Assembly (NCBI GenBank): GCA_944739405.2
Contig: OX123193.2
Span: forward strand, 11,416,331 to 11,480,330
DNA: 64,000 bases
Reading direction: 5' to 3'
Origin: Euclidia mi
Taxonomy: Eukaryota > Arthropoda > Insecta > Lepidoptera > Erebidae
This document shows positions 22,996-32,600 of this stretch, piece after piece; position 1 is the stretch's first letter; each line of letters opens with the position of its first letter. The translations under genes were made by a program, and so were the position numbers. The notes below the pieces were generated by a model that was not told where the DNA came from, did not search any database, and saw only the letters and a program-made list of their open reading frames with translations.

Positions 22996-23309
22996 TAATT
23001 CTAGAGAGCATTTGCTAATTCCCCGCAAAAATCAACTAAGAAAGCAGTAAAATGATGAAACCTTGCCAATATTTCACAACAAACTTTTGGAGGAAAGATC
23101 GGATCGCCAAAAATGTTACAAAATTGACACAGTTATTTCAACGCACCAGTACACACGTCTTGCTCATCGCAGGCCGGTATAAAGAGAGGAGCTAAATTTA
23201 ATGGCGCAGGCAAATATGTTGCTATTCATAAAAAAAATCGCTTTATTCGCGGTAAATTCTATGCTTCCGGTCTTATGTCACATCCGATCTTAGGCGACCC
23301 AACCTTATA

Positions 23310-24300
23310 TATACTGACGAGCTGAGGCATATTTGGAACTACCTAACTAACATGGGTAATTAGATATTATAGATTTTTTATACATAAGTACCTACTGTTA
23401 TACCTAGATAAACGGAATTAATATTTAACAGCATTATTAATTTATCTATCCACAGTGCAGTAAATAAAAATTAAACGCGGTCAGATATAAAAGACATTTA
23501 CTATACTTAGGTACAATCTCTATTTTAATAATCTTTATAGATGAAACACGACAATAAAAGATCTAAAAGTCGGCAATTTCAAACGTGTCCTGTAGCTGGG
23601 TAGGTACCTACCTACTGCATGACATTGATACAAAATTACGGTAATTTATCTTTACACGGAAAAGTAATCTTAAAATAATATATTTCCATTTTCTTTATTT
23701 CAGTGTTTAATTTTATTATGACTATTTGTCAACGGGACTTCTCACTGTTGTTGTTGCATGCAGTCCGCGGCCTTGCAGTGGGTCAAAAAATTGAGCTGGT
23801 CATTATTTTATCTCGTACTTATAGTTACCTTGATAGAATCGCTAAAACTGCGTATTTGTTTTGTTTCCCATTTTAGTCTTAAGCCATAGTTAGTTGAGTT
23901 TACCACGTGAGCTCGACAAATGTAAATGCGACAAATCTATAGTAATATACTGAGACTGACCATTGTTCGGATGCACGCTTGTGTGGCACACTGAGACCAA
24001 GGGTTAGAGGCCAATAAGATAGCAGGACGAGGATGGGTGACAGTCCAGGGTGACAGAAGTGGCAAGTGTCTTCTTATTTCTACAGTACGAATCCAGGGTA
24101 GATGAAAGGAAGAGAAAGAAAATATTTATTTGGCCAGACAGTTAGCACAGTCAACAATATTGATACGATTTTGGGTTCAAGGGCTCGAACTCACTCAAAA
24201 AGCAGTTTTTATAATTTGTCTTAAAAAAATTAGCTGTGGTTGACAAAATGAATATTCCTATTATTCCTAATCACAGCGGCGGACATGGTTGTGATGGGAC
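23310..24300. other. Intergenic DNA, nothing recognised
   Basis: AT-rich, no TIR pair or protein relic found. Confidence 0.45.
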
Positions 24301-24309
24301 AAGATGTCC

Positions 24310-24420
24310 GAAGAATATTTTATTTATTTATTTTTATTTATATATTTATATAATAACATACATTGTCTTTACAGGTATACCCAATGCAACAATATAGTAC
24401 TTACATAAAAATCTTAAAAC
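24310..24420 (-). repeat. A/T-rich tail, probable LINE 3' end
   Basis: A TTTATTTATTTATTT run reads as an AATAAATAAATAAA tail on the minus strand. It could belong to the minus-strand LINE relic starting near 24984, separated from it by a later repeat. Confidence 0.35.
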
Positions 24421-24464
24421 TAATTTGACAAATATGCTAGTGTCACCTTCACAAATTCCGGCAA

Positions 24465-24660
24465 TCTTAATATATAAAATCCTTGCGTTACTGACTGACT
24501 GACAGACAAGCTACAGCCGAAACTACTCGGCGCAAGAAGCTGAAATTTAGCATGTATGTTCCTTGGGGACCGTAGGGGTGCACTAAGACGGGATTTCCCG
24601 AAATTTCCACGGGATCGGGCAAAACGGGAAATTCGAAAATATGTGCTTGCGAAGCCGCTG
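24465..24660 (-). repeat. Interspersed repeat with GTAACGCAAGGAT end
   Basis: Contains ATCCTTGCGTTACTGACTGA, GCTGAAATTTAGCATGTATG and GGGATTTCCCGAAATT. The same block occurs in inverse at 10140-10340 and partly at 35340-35530. A long ORF over this block (24420-24974) reads repeat DNA and is not a gene. Confidence 0.7.
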
Positions 24661-24983
24661 GCGTCGACTAGTGTGCACATAAAAATACAAATTTTCTGTG
24701 AGACGCTGTTAATAGTATTTATTGCTCGCACAAGAGGAGCATACTTCAAAAGGTTGGTACGGGATAGTGGGACTTCGAATAAACTCCCCCGTGGCCCCTG
24801 TCGTAAGCTGGTGTTAGGAACAAGCAGTCTCAACGGTTCCAGGATCTGGGGATTATTTAATTTTCCACGAAACACTAGAAATACATATTTTGCTACAGCC
24901 AAATTGCGCCTTACCTCCAGCTTATAGTATCCAACCATCCCTATAACAAATAGTGTTGGGTACATAAGATACACTATATTGCT

Positions 24984-25790
24984 TTAAAATAAATTTATTT
25001 TGCATCTCATAAATTTATTTTGCATCTTCTCAACCATAAGACTATATTTAGTTTCATGGGGATTCCAGATAATAGCACTCGTCTCCAATCTACTCCTTAC
25101 CAGTGTGTTGTACAGTGATTTTACGGCATTGGTCTTCTGGAAATTCTTCGTCTTACGTATAATAAATTCTAAATTCCTAATAGCCGCTGTGCAGATATTA
25201 ATAATATGCTGTCGGAATGTTAATTCAGCAGTGAACAGAACGCCGAGATCACGCACTAGGGTAACACGAGGTATAACCTCACCCTCTATTTGATAGTTAA
25301 AGTGTAGTGGCGCTACCGCACGCGTGAAAGAAATTACGTTGTATTTTCTCACATTAAAAACCAGTTTGTTTGTATGGCTCCACTCTCTTCTTGGTTAATA
25401 TCGTACTGGAGGCGTTCGCAGTCCTGTTCACTGTTAATTTGATGATATAATTTTAAATCATCAGCAAATAATTAAACACGAAAGCATGCTTGACCACTGC
25501 CGGCAAGTCATTGATCATGATGATAAATTCCAGAGGTCCCAAATTACTACCTTGACTCACACCTGTGAGGGTAGGAAATGGGTTCGAAATGCATCCACCA
25601 CATTCTACATACTGCTGACGGTTTCCTAAATAATCCGCAAAAAAGTGTAAAAGGTCCGGGGTGAACCCTGCCGTTGCGAATTTCATCAGCAACACGTCAT
25701 TATCAACACTATCGAAGGCCTTCTGGAAGTCGAAATATGCTACAACTAACTGAGCCCAGCCTACATTTGTCGGGGTCAAAGTTCAACTTT
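24984..25790 (-). pseudogene. Jockey/CR1-type LINE reverse transcriptase relic
   Basis: The minus strand carries two ORF pieces. 25779-25453 has palm motif A (VAYFDFQKAFDSVDNDVLL) and motif B (GVSQGSNLGPLEFIIMINDL). The FADD-like motif ADDLKLYH follows but is in another frame, so a frameshift has broken the enzyme. 25352-24984 continues with the thumb (VRDLGVLFTAELTFRQHI and WNPHETKYSLMVEKMQNKF). The 5' end and endonuclease are missing. This is a dead, truncated copy. Confidence 0.8.
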
Positions 25791-25909
25791 GTACGAAACA
25801 GCTGATATTTTTCTCGATTTCGTAAAAATTCCAGAACAAAAGTTGTTCATAATGATATATATAACCACCCCCTAAGAGGTTAACGGTGTTTTACAAATAA
25901 CCCTGTATA

Positions 25910-26320
25910 CTTATTCAACTAATCATAAATATACCTACATAAAAATTTGGTTTTTAGCGAAAATTCGATGAGTGCACTAATTTGTCGCGGGATCTCGTAC
26001 TATTTGCCGCAACGTCCGGTACGGGTCACTCCAGGACCTTTCTGCTTCAACGGCTATCGATTCTTCGGCTGTGCCCTCTGCTCACTGCCACTTCATCTTG
26101 ACTATTCGGAGAGCTAACTTGGTGACTTTGATTCGGCTGCGGATCTCCTCCTTTCTGATTTGGTCTCAGAGGGAAACTCCTAGCACGGCTCTTTTCACTG
26201 CCCAATAAGTAACCTTGAGCCTTCTGATGAGGCGCATAGTGAGTGGCCTAGTCGCAAATCCCGGCGATAACACTTAAGCGTTTCTCTTTGTTACCGCGAG
26301 AATAAGAGATAATGCCTTCT
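25910..26320 (-). pseudogene. RTE-type LINE, C-terminal ORF2 relic
   Basis: On the minus strand the frames contain GVSL-DQIRKEEIRSRIKVT, then ALRIVKMKWQ, then ERSWSDPYRTLRQ. This is the conserved end of lepidopteran RTE ORF2 (RDxIRNEEIRxRTKV...KLKWxWAGH). Stops interrupt it (for example after GVSL and after KWQ). The 3' part after TTTGTCGCGGGATC matches 5100-5180. Confidence 0.6.
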
Positions 26321-26508
26321 TTTTGTACCTACACCTATGTTCCCCAAGGGACAACATGTAAAATTTTAGCTTCTTGGCCATTGATATAGAAAAACCCAAG
26401 AAGCACAGTCTCGGAGAAACGTGACGTTCAAAACCGTCCATATTGTGCAAAATCAGTCATAGTTATGATATGATCATATTATTTTGTAAATTCAACCTAC
26501 AGGCTCCA

Positions 26509-26725
26509 GTACACAATGGCCCATGATGGGCCACTGCAGGCCATCGCCGTTGTATACACACGGCTACACATCAAACTATGCTAAACCAGTATAAACTGAT
26601 CGTTTAATGTGCGAAAAGATCATACAAAGCGAGACCATTATAAACTGGTTTTGTATAGCTTGATGTGTAGCCGTGTGTACACAACGGCGATGGCCTGCAG
26701 TGGCCCATCATGGGCCATTGTGTAC
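26509..26725. repeat. Palindromic fold-back element with arms of about 90 bp
   Basis: The left arm (26509-26600) and right arm (26635-26725) share GTACACAATGGCCCATGATG / CATCATGGGCCATTGTGTAC, CTGCAGGCCATCGCCGTTGT in inverse, and GTGTAGCCGTGTGTAC. About 35 bases separate them. Distantly similar GC-rich text is at 34128-34320. Confidence 0.8.
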
Positions 26726-26975
26726 ACGGGGTAATGGTATACAGTGGCGGGCAATTGTCAATCGTGGCGCGCAATCGGGATGTTGTCGGTTTTTTGGGCA
26801 CACTTCAAAGGAATCGTGGCGTAGCGTGGCCTGTGGTGTTCACACAATGGCCCATTGTTTAGTTCGTCACCGACCGCAGACCGAAGGCAGTAAAAGAAAC
26901 TGCATATATTTACAAAATAATTATACAGTTATGCTAGGAATCAGTAATGGAGCAAGAATCTAAAAAAAATAGAAT

Positions 26976-27556
26976 TCTCTCTGTTTGTACACGCGCTAAT
27001 CTCCGAAGTTACTGGACGGATTTGAATGAAACTTTTTTGTTATGCTATTAGGCAACATATAGGCTAAAATTGATTTTGGAAAGTGGAACATCTGATGCAG
27101 AACCACAACAGCCCAGCGTAACTAAACGACAACAAGACATACAAAATTGCGGTGTGGCAAAAAACATGTCGCATGATGAGCATTTTTTGATAAGCGATTA
27201 AAATTTGAAGATCTCGAACATCTGATGTGGAACTTAAAGAGCCCAGCTACACTATAACATACAGGCCTTAGCCAGGCTTGCCTTATTAGCGAAACTTAAT
27301 TGTTCAGTCTGATGAGCATTTTCTGTTGACTTATCGAAGATCTGAAACATCTGATGATGAACTATGAATCCATCTGCACTATTCCATGCAGACTTGACGG
27401 CTTAGCAGTAGTTGTCCAGTATGATGAGGATTTTCTGTTGAAAGATCAATATTTATAACTAATTATTCGATCAATCAAAGACCCGAGGAAGGACACAGGA
27501 TAGTTTTTATCGCGATAACTTACATCCACGAGGGCGGAGACACGGGCGACAGCTAG
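26976..27556 (+). mobile_element. Non-autonomous Helitron-like element
   Basis: Starts TCTCTCTGTTTGTACACGCG, a 5' TC end followed by CTAATCTCCGAAGTTACTGG, which is typical for small lepidopteran Helitrons. It ends CGGGCGACAGCTAG then T. The interior holds three diverged copies of a block of about 130 bp, each with ACATCTGATG plus GAAC and then GATGAG(C/G)ATTTT. No Rep/helicase gene. Confidence 0.65.
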
Positions 27557-27605
27557 TATATAATATGTATGTAATGTATAATACTTGTATGTAGTATATA
27601 AATAT

Positions 27606-27690
27606 ACTAGATGAGCCCGCGGTTACACCCGCGTTATTTAAGGCTTTGTCCGCTCTCGTGGCTCATAGCGTGATGTTATATAGTCTATAG
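27606..27690 (+). repeat. RTE-like repeat, left part (outer level of the nest)
   Basis: GAGCCCGCGGTTACACCCGC leads to GTGATGTTATATAGTCTATAG, where it is cut by a hAT element. The text resumes at 34037 with CCTCCCTCGATAAATGGGCT. The intact order is seen at 5811-6010. Confidence 0.8.
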
Positions 27691-27735
27691 CAGCCATACT
27701 CAACCTTTTTGTACACTGGGCCACATAATTGCTAT

Positions 27736-28178
27736 TGTTACGAATTGAAAATAACGCCATCTATCAGTGAATGGGAGAACTACATGAGATTGAATGTATC
27801 GGTGGTTTGAAGGTAATTCAGCTATTCTCTAATAGATGGCGTAGGTGTAAATAGAACATTTACGCAATTCTAGAAACACCTTACACGTTTCCAGAAATAT
27901 CGTGAGTCGTCTCGAAAAGCCTAGTGATGTTATCCGGCCAGTATAAATAGAGCGAGAGCACGCGAGACAAGACAGTTCAATTGAATACGGAAAGCGATCA
28001 AGATCAAGCGAAGGAAGTAATTCGGAAGTGTTTAGTGTTGTACTAGTGGTGTGAATAGTGTGTTTTATTAGTGTTGGAAAATTAAGTGTGTGTATCTAGT
28101 GTTATTGTGTTAGTGAATAAAGTTCAGTTTAAGTGGCATAGTGAGCTATAATTTATTGTCGAACCCCAGCTCGTAACA
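27736..28178 (+). repeat. 5' LTR of gypsy element, 443 bp
   Basis: Starts TGTTACG and ends CGTAACA, a 7-bp inverted repeat. It is preceded by CTAT, which recurs after the 3' LTR. A TATA box (TATAAATA, 27942-27949) precedes an initiator-like CAGTTCAATTG, and AATAAA at 28116-28121 is the poly(A) signal. Length equals that of the 3' LTR and no difference was seen by eye. Confidence 0.95.
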
Positions 28179-28181
28179 AAT

Positions 28182-28199
28182 TGGTGTCAGAAGAAAGGG
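28182..28199 (+). promoter_or_regulatory. Probable tRNA primer-binding site
   Basis: TGGTGTCAGAAGAAAGGG begins three bases after the 5' LTR. A TGG start at this position is complementary to the CCA end of a tRNA, as expected for minus-strand priming. The tRNA was not identified. Confidence 0.6.
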
Positions 28200-28206
28200 A
28201 TAAATT

Positions 28207-29616
28207 ATGCCGGTTATGCCGAAGGAAGAAACTGAAGGTGTGCGTACCAGGAACCAGCGCCAGCAAGACCTGGACCAGAGACGCTTCGGAGACGTTCCTT
28301 CTCCATCGCCTGGTGGACCAGGCGACTCCGCGGCTGCAGTGGAGCCTGCAAGCGCTACACACTCCGTGACGGTGCCCGACATCGCGGCTCTGATGGCGTT
28401 CATGCAGGAGCAGGCCCGCCGTCAGGAGGAGCAGGCCCGCCGTCAGGAGGAGCAAGCTCGCCGTCACGAGGAGCACGCGCGCCGCCTGGAGGAACAGCTA
28501 CAGCGCGACAAGGAGGAGCAAGTTCGCCGTCAACAGGAGCAGGCTCGCCGTCAAGAGGAGCACGCGCGCCGCCTGGAGGAACAGCTTCAGCGCGACAAGG
28601 AGGAGCAGGCTCGCCGTCAAGAGGAGCACGCGCGCCGCCTGGAGGAACAGCTACAGCGCGACAAGGAGGAGCAGGCTCGCCGTCAAGAGGAGCACGCGCG
28701 CCGCCTAGAAGAACAGCTCCAGCGCGACAAGGAGGAGCACGCGCGCCGCTTAGAGGAGCAGGTGGTGCTCATGAAGGACCTCAGCGCCGCAGTGGGGAAG
28801 GACTTGAAGGCGGTCAAGGAGGAACTCCAGCAGCACGAGGCCCGTATCAGCGACATTGAGAAGCGCGTACATGACCACCACGAGACCTGTGTTGCTGAAG
28901 TGGAGAAGAAATTGCGTGGGCTGGAAGTGACATCAGCGGCTGTAGCGCCCTCGCCCCGTGGGTTTAAGGTTCCACCATTTGATGGCTCGTCATCATGGTC
29001 TGCATACAAGATCCAGTTTGAGGCTGTGATGCGATCGAATGGGTGGACCAAAGAACAGGCCTTAACCGCCCTAACCTTGGGCCTTCGTGATAGGGCCTTG
29101 ACAGTGTTGGAGGCACTCGGGCAAGACGTCACCTACGAAAAGCTCCTGGAGGCGCTGGAGGCAAGATACGGTGACGCGCACCTTGAACATGTGTATCGTG
29201 CTCAGCTGAAGGACAGGACACAGCGCACCGGAGAAACTCTGCAGCAGTGGGCTCTGGAGGTGGAAAAGCTGGTCAGGAAGGCATACCAGTCGTCGCCTGC
29301 GCTTATTGATGGGAACCTCGTACAGGCGTTTACGGATGGGATCCGGGACCTGGAGGTAAGAGCAGCAGTGAGGCTTGGGCACTTCAAGGACCTCAAGGAC
29401 GCCCTAGCCCACGCTCTGGAGGTGGAAGCAGTGCGACGCGACGACCGAGGTCACCGCATCAGGGAAGTTGTGTCGTCACCTCGGTGCTACAACTGCGGAG
29501 AAAGAGGCCATATCCGCTTGAGCTGCCCAAAGCGTAGGCAGCCTGGTGACACCCTGTCTCCACCAACGGGGTCGCCTGATGTGCCTTCCAGGCAGCGAGA
29601 GCAGGGAAACGAGTAG
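28207..29616 (+). CDS. gag: Gag polyprotein of Ty3/gypsy element, 469 aa
   Basis: Gag assembles the particle that packages the element RNA. The ATG at 28207 is the first in the leader. Order of parts: an acidic/basic lead (1-60); a long charged coiled coil (about 65-200) built from a 22-residue unit QARRQEEHARRLEEQLQRDK plus EE, repeated about four to five times; a retrotransposon-gag domain (about 250-400, with PPFDGSSSWSAYKIQFE and LKDRTQRTGETLQQWALEVE); and a CCHC zinc knuckle, CYNCGERGHIRLSC (about 427-440). The unit repeat is 66 bp at DNA level and copies are almost identical, so the coiled coil is expanding or homogenising. The stop at 29614-29616 overlaps the pol frame. GC content is far above the flanks. 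Confidence 0.93.
   Translation: MPVMPKEETEGVRTRNQRQQDLDQRRFGDVPSPSPGGPGDSAAAVEPASATHSVTVPDIAALMAFMQEQARRQEEQARRQEEQARRHEEHARRLEEQLQRDKEEQVRRQQEQARRQEEHARRLEEQLQRDKEEQARRQEEHARRLEEQLQRDKEEQARRQEEHARRLEEQLQRDKEEHARRLEEQVVLMKDLSAAVGKDLKAVKEELQQHEARISDIEKRVHDHHETCVAEVEKKLRGLEVTSAAVAPSPRGFKVPPFDGSSSWSAYKIQFEAVMRSNGWTKEQALTALTLGLRDRALTVLEALGQDVTYEKLLEALEARYGDAHLEHVYRAQLKDRTQRTGETLQQWALEVEKLVRKAYQSSPALIDGNLVQAFTDGIRDLEVRAAVRLGHFKDLKDALAHALEVEAVRRDDRGHRIREVVSSPRCYNCGERGHIRLSCPKRRQPGDTLSPPTGSPDVPSRQREQGNE
28411..28760 (+). repeat. 66-bp in-frame tandem repeat in gag
   Basis: About four to five copies of GAGGAGCACGCGCGCCGCCT plus GGAGGAACAGCT...AAG occur in phase with the reading frame. A 15-bp sub-repeat (CGTCAGGAGGAGCAG) precedes them at 28418-28466. 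Confidence 0.9.
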
Positions 29617-29645
29617 AAGCCAGGACTGCGGGGCGGGTGCTGGCT
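29604..29645 (+). promoter_or_regulatory. Putative -1 ribosomal frameshift signal between gag and pol
   Basis: The heptamer GGGAAAC (29604-29610) lies in the gag frame as G-GGA-AAC, the canonical X-XXY-YYZ arrangement. The pol frame is -1 to gag and is open from 29580, so a slip here continues into pol. Seven bases later AGCCAG (29618-29623) can pair with CTGGCT (29640-29645), giving a 6-bp stem around a G-rich loop. The gag stop (29614) falls in the spacer. Confidence 0.8.
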
Positions 29646-32600
29646 GGTAATGGAAGAGCCCCAAGTATCTCGATCTCGCAATCATGTGACGGGAACAGCC
29701 TGATCATCGAAGGCGAAATTAACAGAACACCATGCAAGCTGACATTAGACACGGGTGCTTCTCGGACAGTCGTCGGTTTCCATCTGGCAAGACGGGTTCT
29801 TCGGGGCTGCTTCAGGAACAATGAATGTGTGAATCTGAGAACAGCTACCGGTCAGCACATAACCGTCCGAGGTGAAATGGAGGTGGATCTGAAGCTAGGC
29901 AACAAAGTTTACCGTCACAAAGTCATCGTGGCCGATATAGTGGACGACTGCATCCTGGGCCTAGACTTCATGCGGGAGTATCGCTGCGAGATCGATGTTA
30001 ACCAGGGAGTGTTGAAATGTGGCTCGGAAGAAGTCTTCATGGAAGGTGCAACTTCAGGAAAAGTGTACTGCCTGAAGAATGTCACGCTTCAACCGCGGTC
30101 GGAAACGGTTGTACCGGTTTGTTTACCCGGGAGTTCTGGTCGAGGGAACCGCTGCGTACTTATCGAAGGCCTAGAGAAAGAGGCATCGTTGAAGATTGCA
30201 CGAACCTTGGTAAGGGGTACCAAAGTTTTATCAGTACGCGCACTAAATGCAAGTGACAAGGAAGTGTTGCTCAAGAAAGGGACGGAATTGGGCACCTATG
30301 AAGGAGCGGCTTGGATGCGTAAGTGTCAGGAGCAACCTACCAGCGCCAAGGTTCAGGCTGCACGATTCGACGTGTCTTCACTTTTGGAGGACTGCCAAAG
30401 TACCCTGTCAGAAGAAGAGAAGCTCAAGGCTGAGAAGATGTTGAACCGGTTCGCCGATATTTTCTCGACCAGTGATGCCGACATAGGTAAGACAGCACTA
30501 GTCCAGCACAAAATAAACACGGGAAGTGAAGCTCCAATTCGCCAGCGACCAAGACGTGTGCCAGTGGCACGGGAACGTGAAGTGGAAGCTATGATCGACG
30601 GTATGGTGAAGGAAGGCGTAATCGAGCCTTCATCCAGCCCGTGGTGTTCGCCGGTGGTGCTAGTTAAGAAGAAAGATGGCAGCATGCGCTTCTGTGTAGA
30701 CTACCGCCGATTGAATGACATCACGAAGAAGGACAGCTACCCGCTGCCAAGGATCGATGACACACTGGATACGCTGACGGGGATGAAGTGGTTTTCTACC
30801 TTAGACCTAAAAAGTGGCTACTGGCAGGTGGAAATAGATCCTCGAGACAAAGAGAAGACGGCATTCTCCACAGGCAAAGGATTGTGGCAATTTAACGTCA
30901 TGCCCTTTGGATTGTGCAACGCTCCGGCTACTTTTGAGAGACTGATGGAGCGAGTGCTCATGGGACTGGTTGGAGACGCCTGCCTGGTCTACTTGGATGA
31001 CATCATCATCGTGGGGCGCACCTTCCAGGATCACCTTCGAAACTTGGAGCAAGTGCTGTCAAAGATACGAGGAGCTAATTTGAAGCTGAGTCCGAAGAAA
31101 TGCGCGTTATTCAGACGGCAAGTGAACTTTCTAGGACATGTGGTCTCGGAGTACGGTATTCAAACTGACCCGGATAAGATCATGGCCGTGAAGGAATGGC
31201 CAGTTCCAGAGAATAAAACGCAGATCAGAGCATTCCTCGGATTATGCTCCTACTACCGACGGTTTGTGAAGAACTTTGCTGACATTGCTCGACCTCTTCA
31301 TAAGCTCACCGAAGACAGAGTACAGTTCTGTTGGAATGAGAGCTGTGACGTTGCATTCCAGAAACTCAAAGAACATCTGTGCACTGCACCTATCCTAGGC
31401 TACCCTGACAATGAGCATGAATTCATAGTTGACACAGATGCCAGTAATACTGGAATCGGCGGCGTGCTGTCACAGAGGAAGGGTGATCAAGAAGTTGTTA
31501 TAGCGTACTTCAGCAAGGCCTTATCCAAACCCGAAAGAAACTACTGCGTCACCAGGCGGGAGCTCTTGGCTGTAGTAAAGACATTGCAGCATTTCAACAA
31601 ATATTTGTTGGGGCGTAAATTCCACCTGCGAACCGACCACGCTGCGCTGAAATGGCTACTTCAATTTAAGGACCCAGAAGGACAAGTAGCCAGATGGATT
31701 GAACTACTGCAAGAGTTTGATTTTGTAATACAACATCGCAGCGGTAAGTCCCATGGTAACGCAGATGCCCTATCGCGTAGGCCGTGTCCCGACCAGTGCA
31801 AGCACTGTACCCGACAGGAAGCAATGCAGGCAGCATTAGTGAGGATGTTGAAGACAGATCTGAGCGACGAATGGAAAGAAGCTTTGCAGAGTGCTCAGCA
31901 AGAAGACAAGGACGTACAGCCGATTCTCAAATGTAAGAAATCAGGCGCTCCTAGGCCCAAATGGAGTGATATCGCAGCAATGAGCCCTGTCACCAAAGGT
32001 TATTGGGCACAGTGGGAAAGCTTGGTTGTCCAGGATGGAGTTCTGTGCCGTAAATGGGAAAACGCTCGCGGTAACCAGTGCCATTTGCAAATGGTAGTGC
32101 CCAAAACCAAGGTGCCGGAAGTCTTGCAGCTCTATCACAATGGTGCTTCGGGAGGTCACATGGGAGTTAAGAAGACCCTTACTAAGATCCGGGAGCGGTT
32201 TTATTGGCTCCACTGTCGGGATGACGTCGAGGATTGGTGCCGCAAATGCACAAGTTGTGCGGCTGTCAAGGGGCCACATACTCGAAGCAGAGGTGCATTA
32301 AAGGTGTACAATGTGGGGGCCCCATGGGAGCGCATAGCCTTGGATGTCGCTGGGCCGTTTCCCGAGAGCCAGGATGGAAACAAATACTTCTTGGTTGTGA
32401 TGGATTACTTCACGAAGTGGCCTGAAGTGTTTGCAATCCCAAATCAAGAAGCTACCACAGTGGCCGACAAGCTGGTGCATGAAGTCTTTTGTCGATTCGG
32501 GGTACCCTTGGAAATCCACAGCGATCAAGGCCGGAACTTCGAATCTGAGGTGTTCAAGGAGACTTGTCGCGTAATGGGTGCACATAAAACCAGGACCACG

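Larger units (their letters stand above)
19631..23305. mobile_element. Pogo-like TIR element, 3.7 kb, TA target
   Basis: The left end AGGTAGGGTCGCCTAAGATC and the right end read inward, AGGTTGGGTCGCCTAAGATC, are inverted and flanked by TA (19629-19630 and 23306-23307). The motif GATCGGA recurs inside at about 21735 (inverse), 21824, 22718 and 23094. A Psq-type helix-turn-helix relic (22239-22496) supports the pogo group of Tc1/mariner. The interior has been invaded by a SINE and two palindromic blocks, and no DDE catalytic domain is left. Confidence 0.7.

Noticed and set aside
24420..24974. 184-aa and 123-aa ORFs on opposite strands
   Set aside because: They read through an interspersed repeat that also occurs at 10140-10340 and 35340-35530, and they show no protein motif.
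26604..26963. ORFs of 65 and 96 aa over the palindrome
   Set aside because: Read through palindrome arms; no motif.
28683..29821. Several antisense ORFs of 60-150 aa under gag and pol
   Set aside because: Shadows of the GC-rich gag and pol frames.
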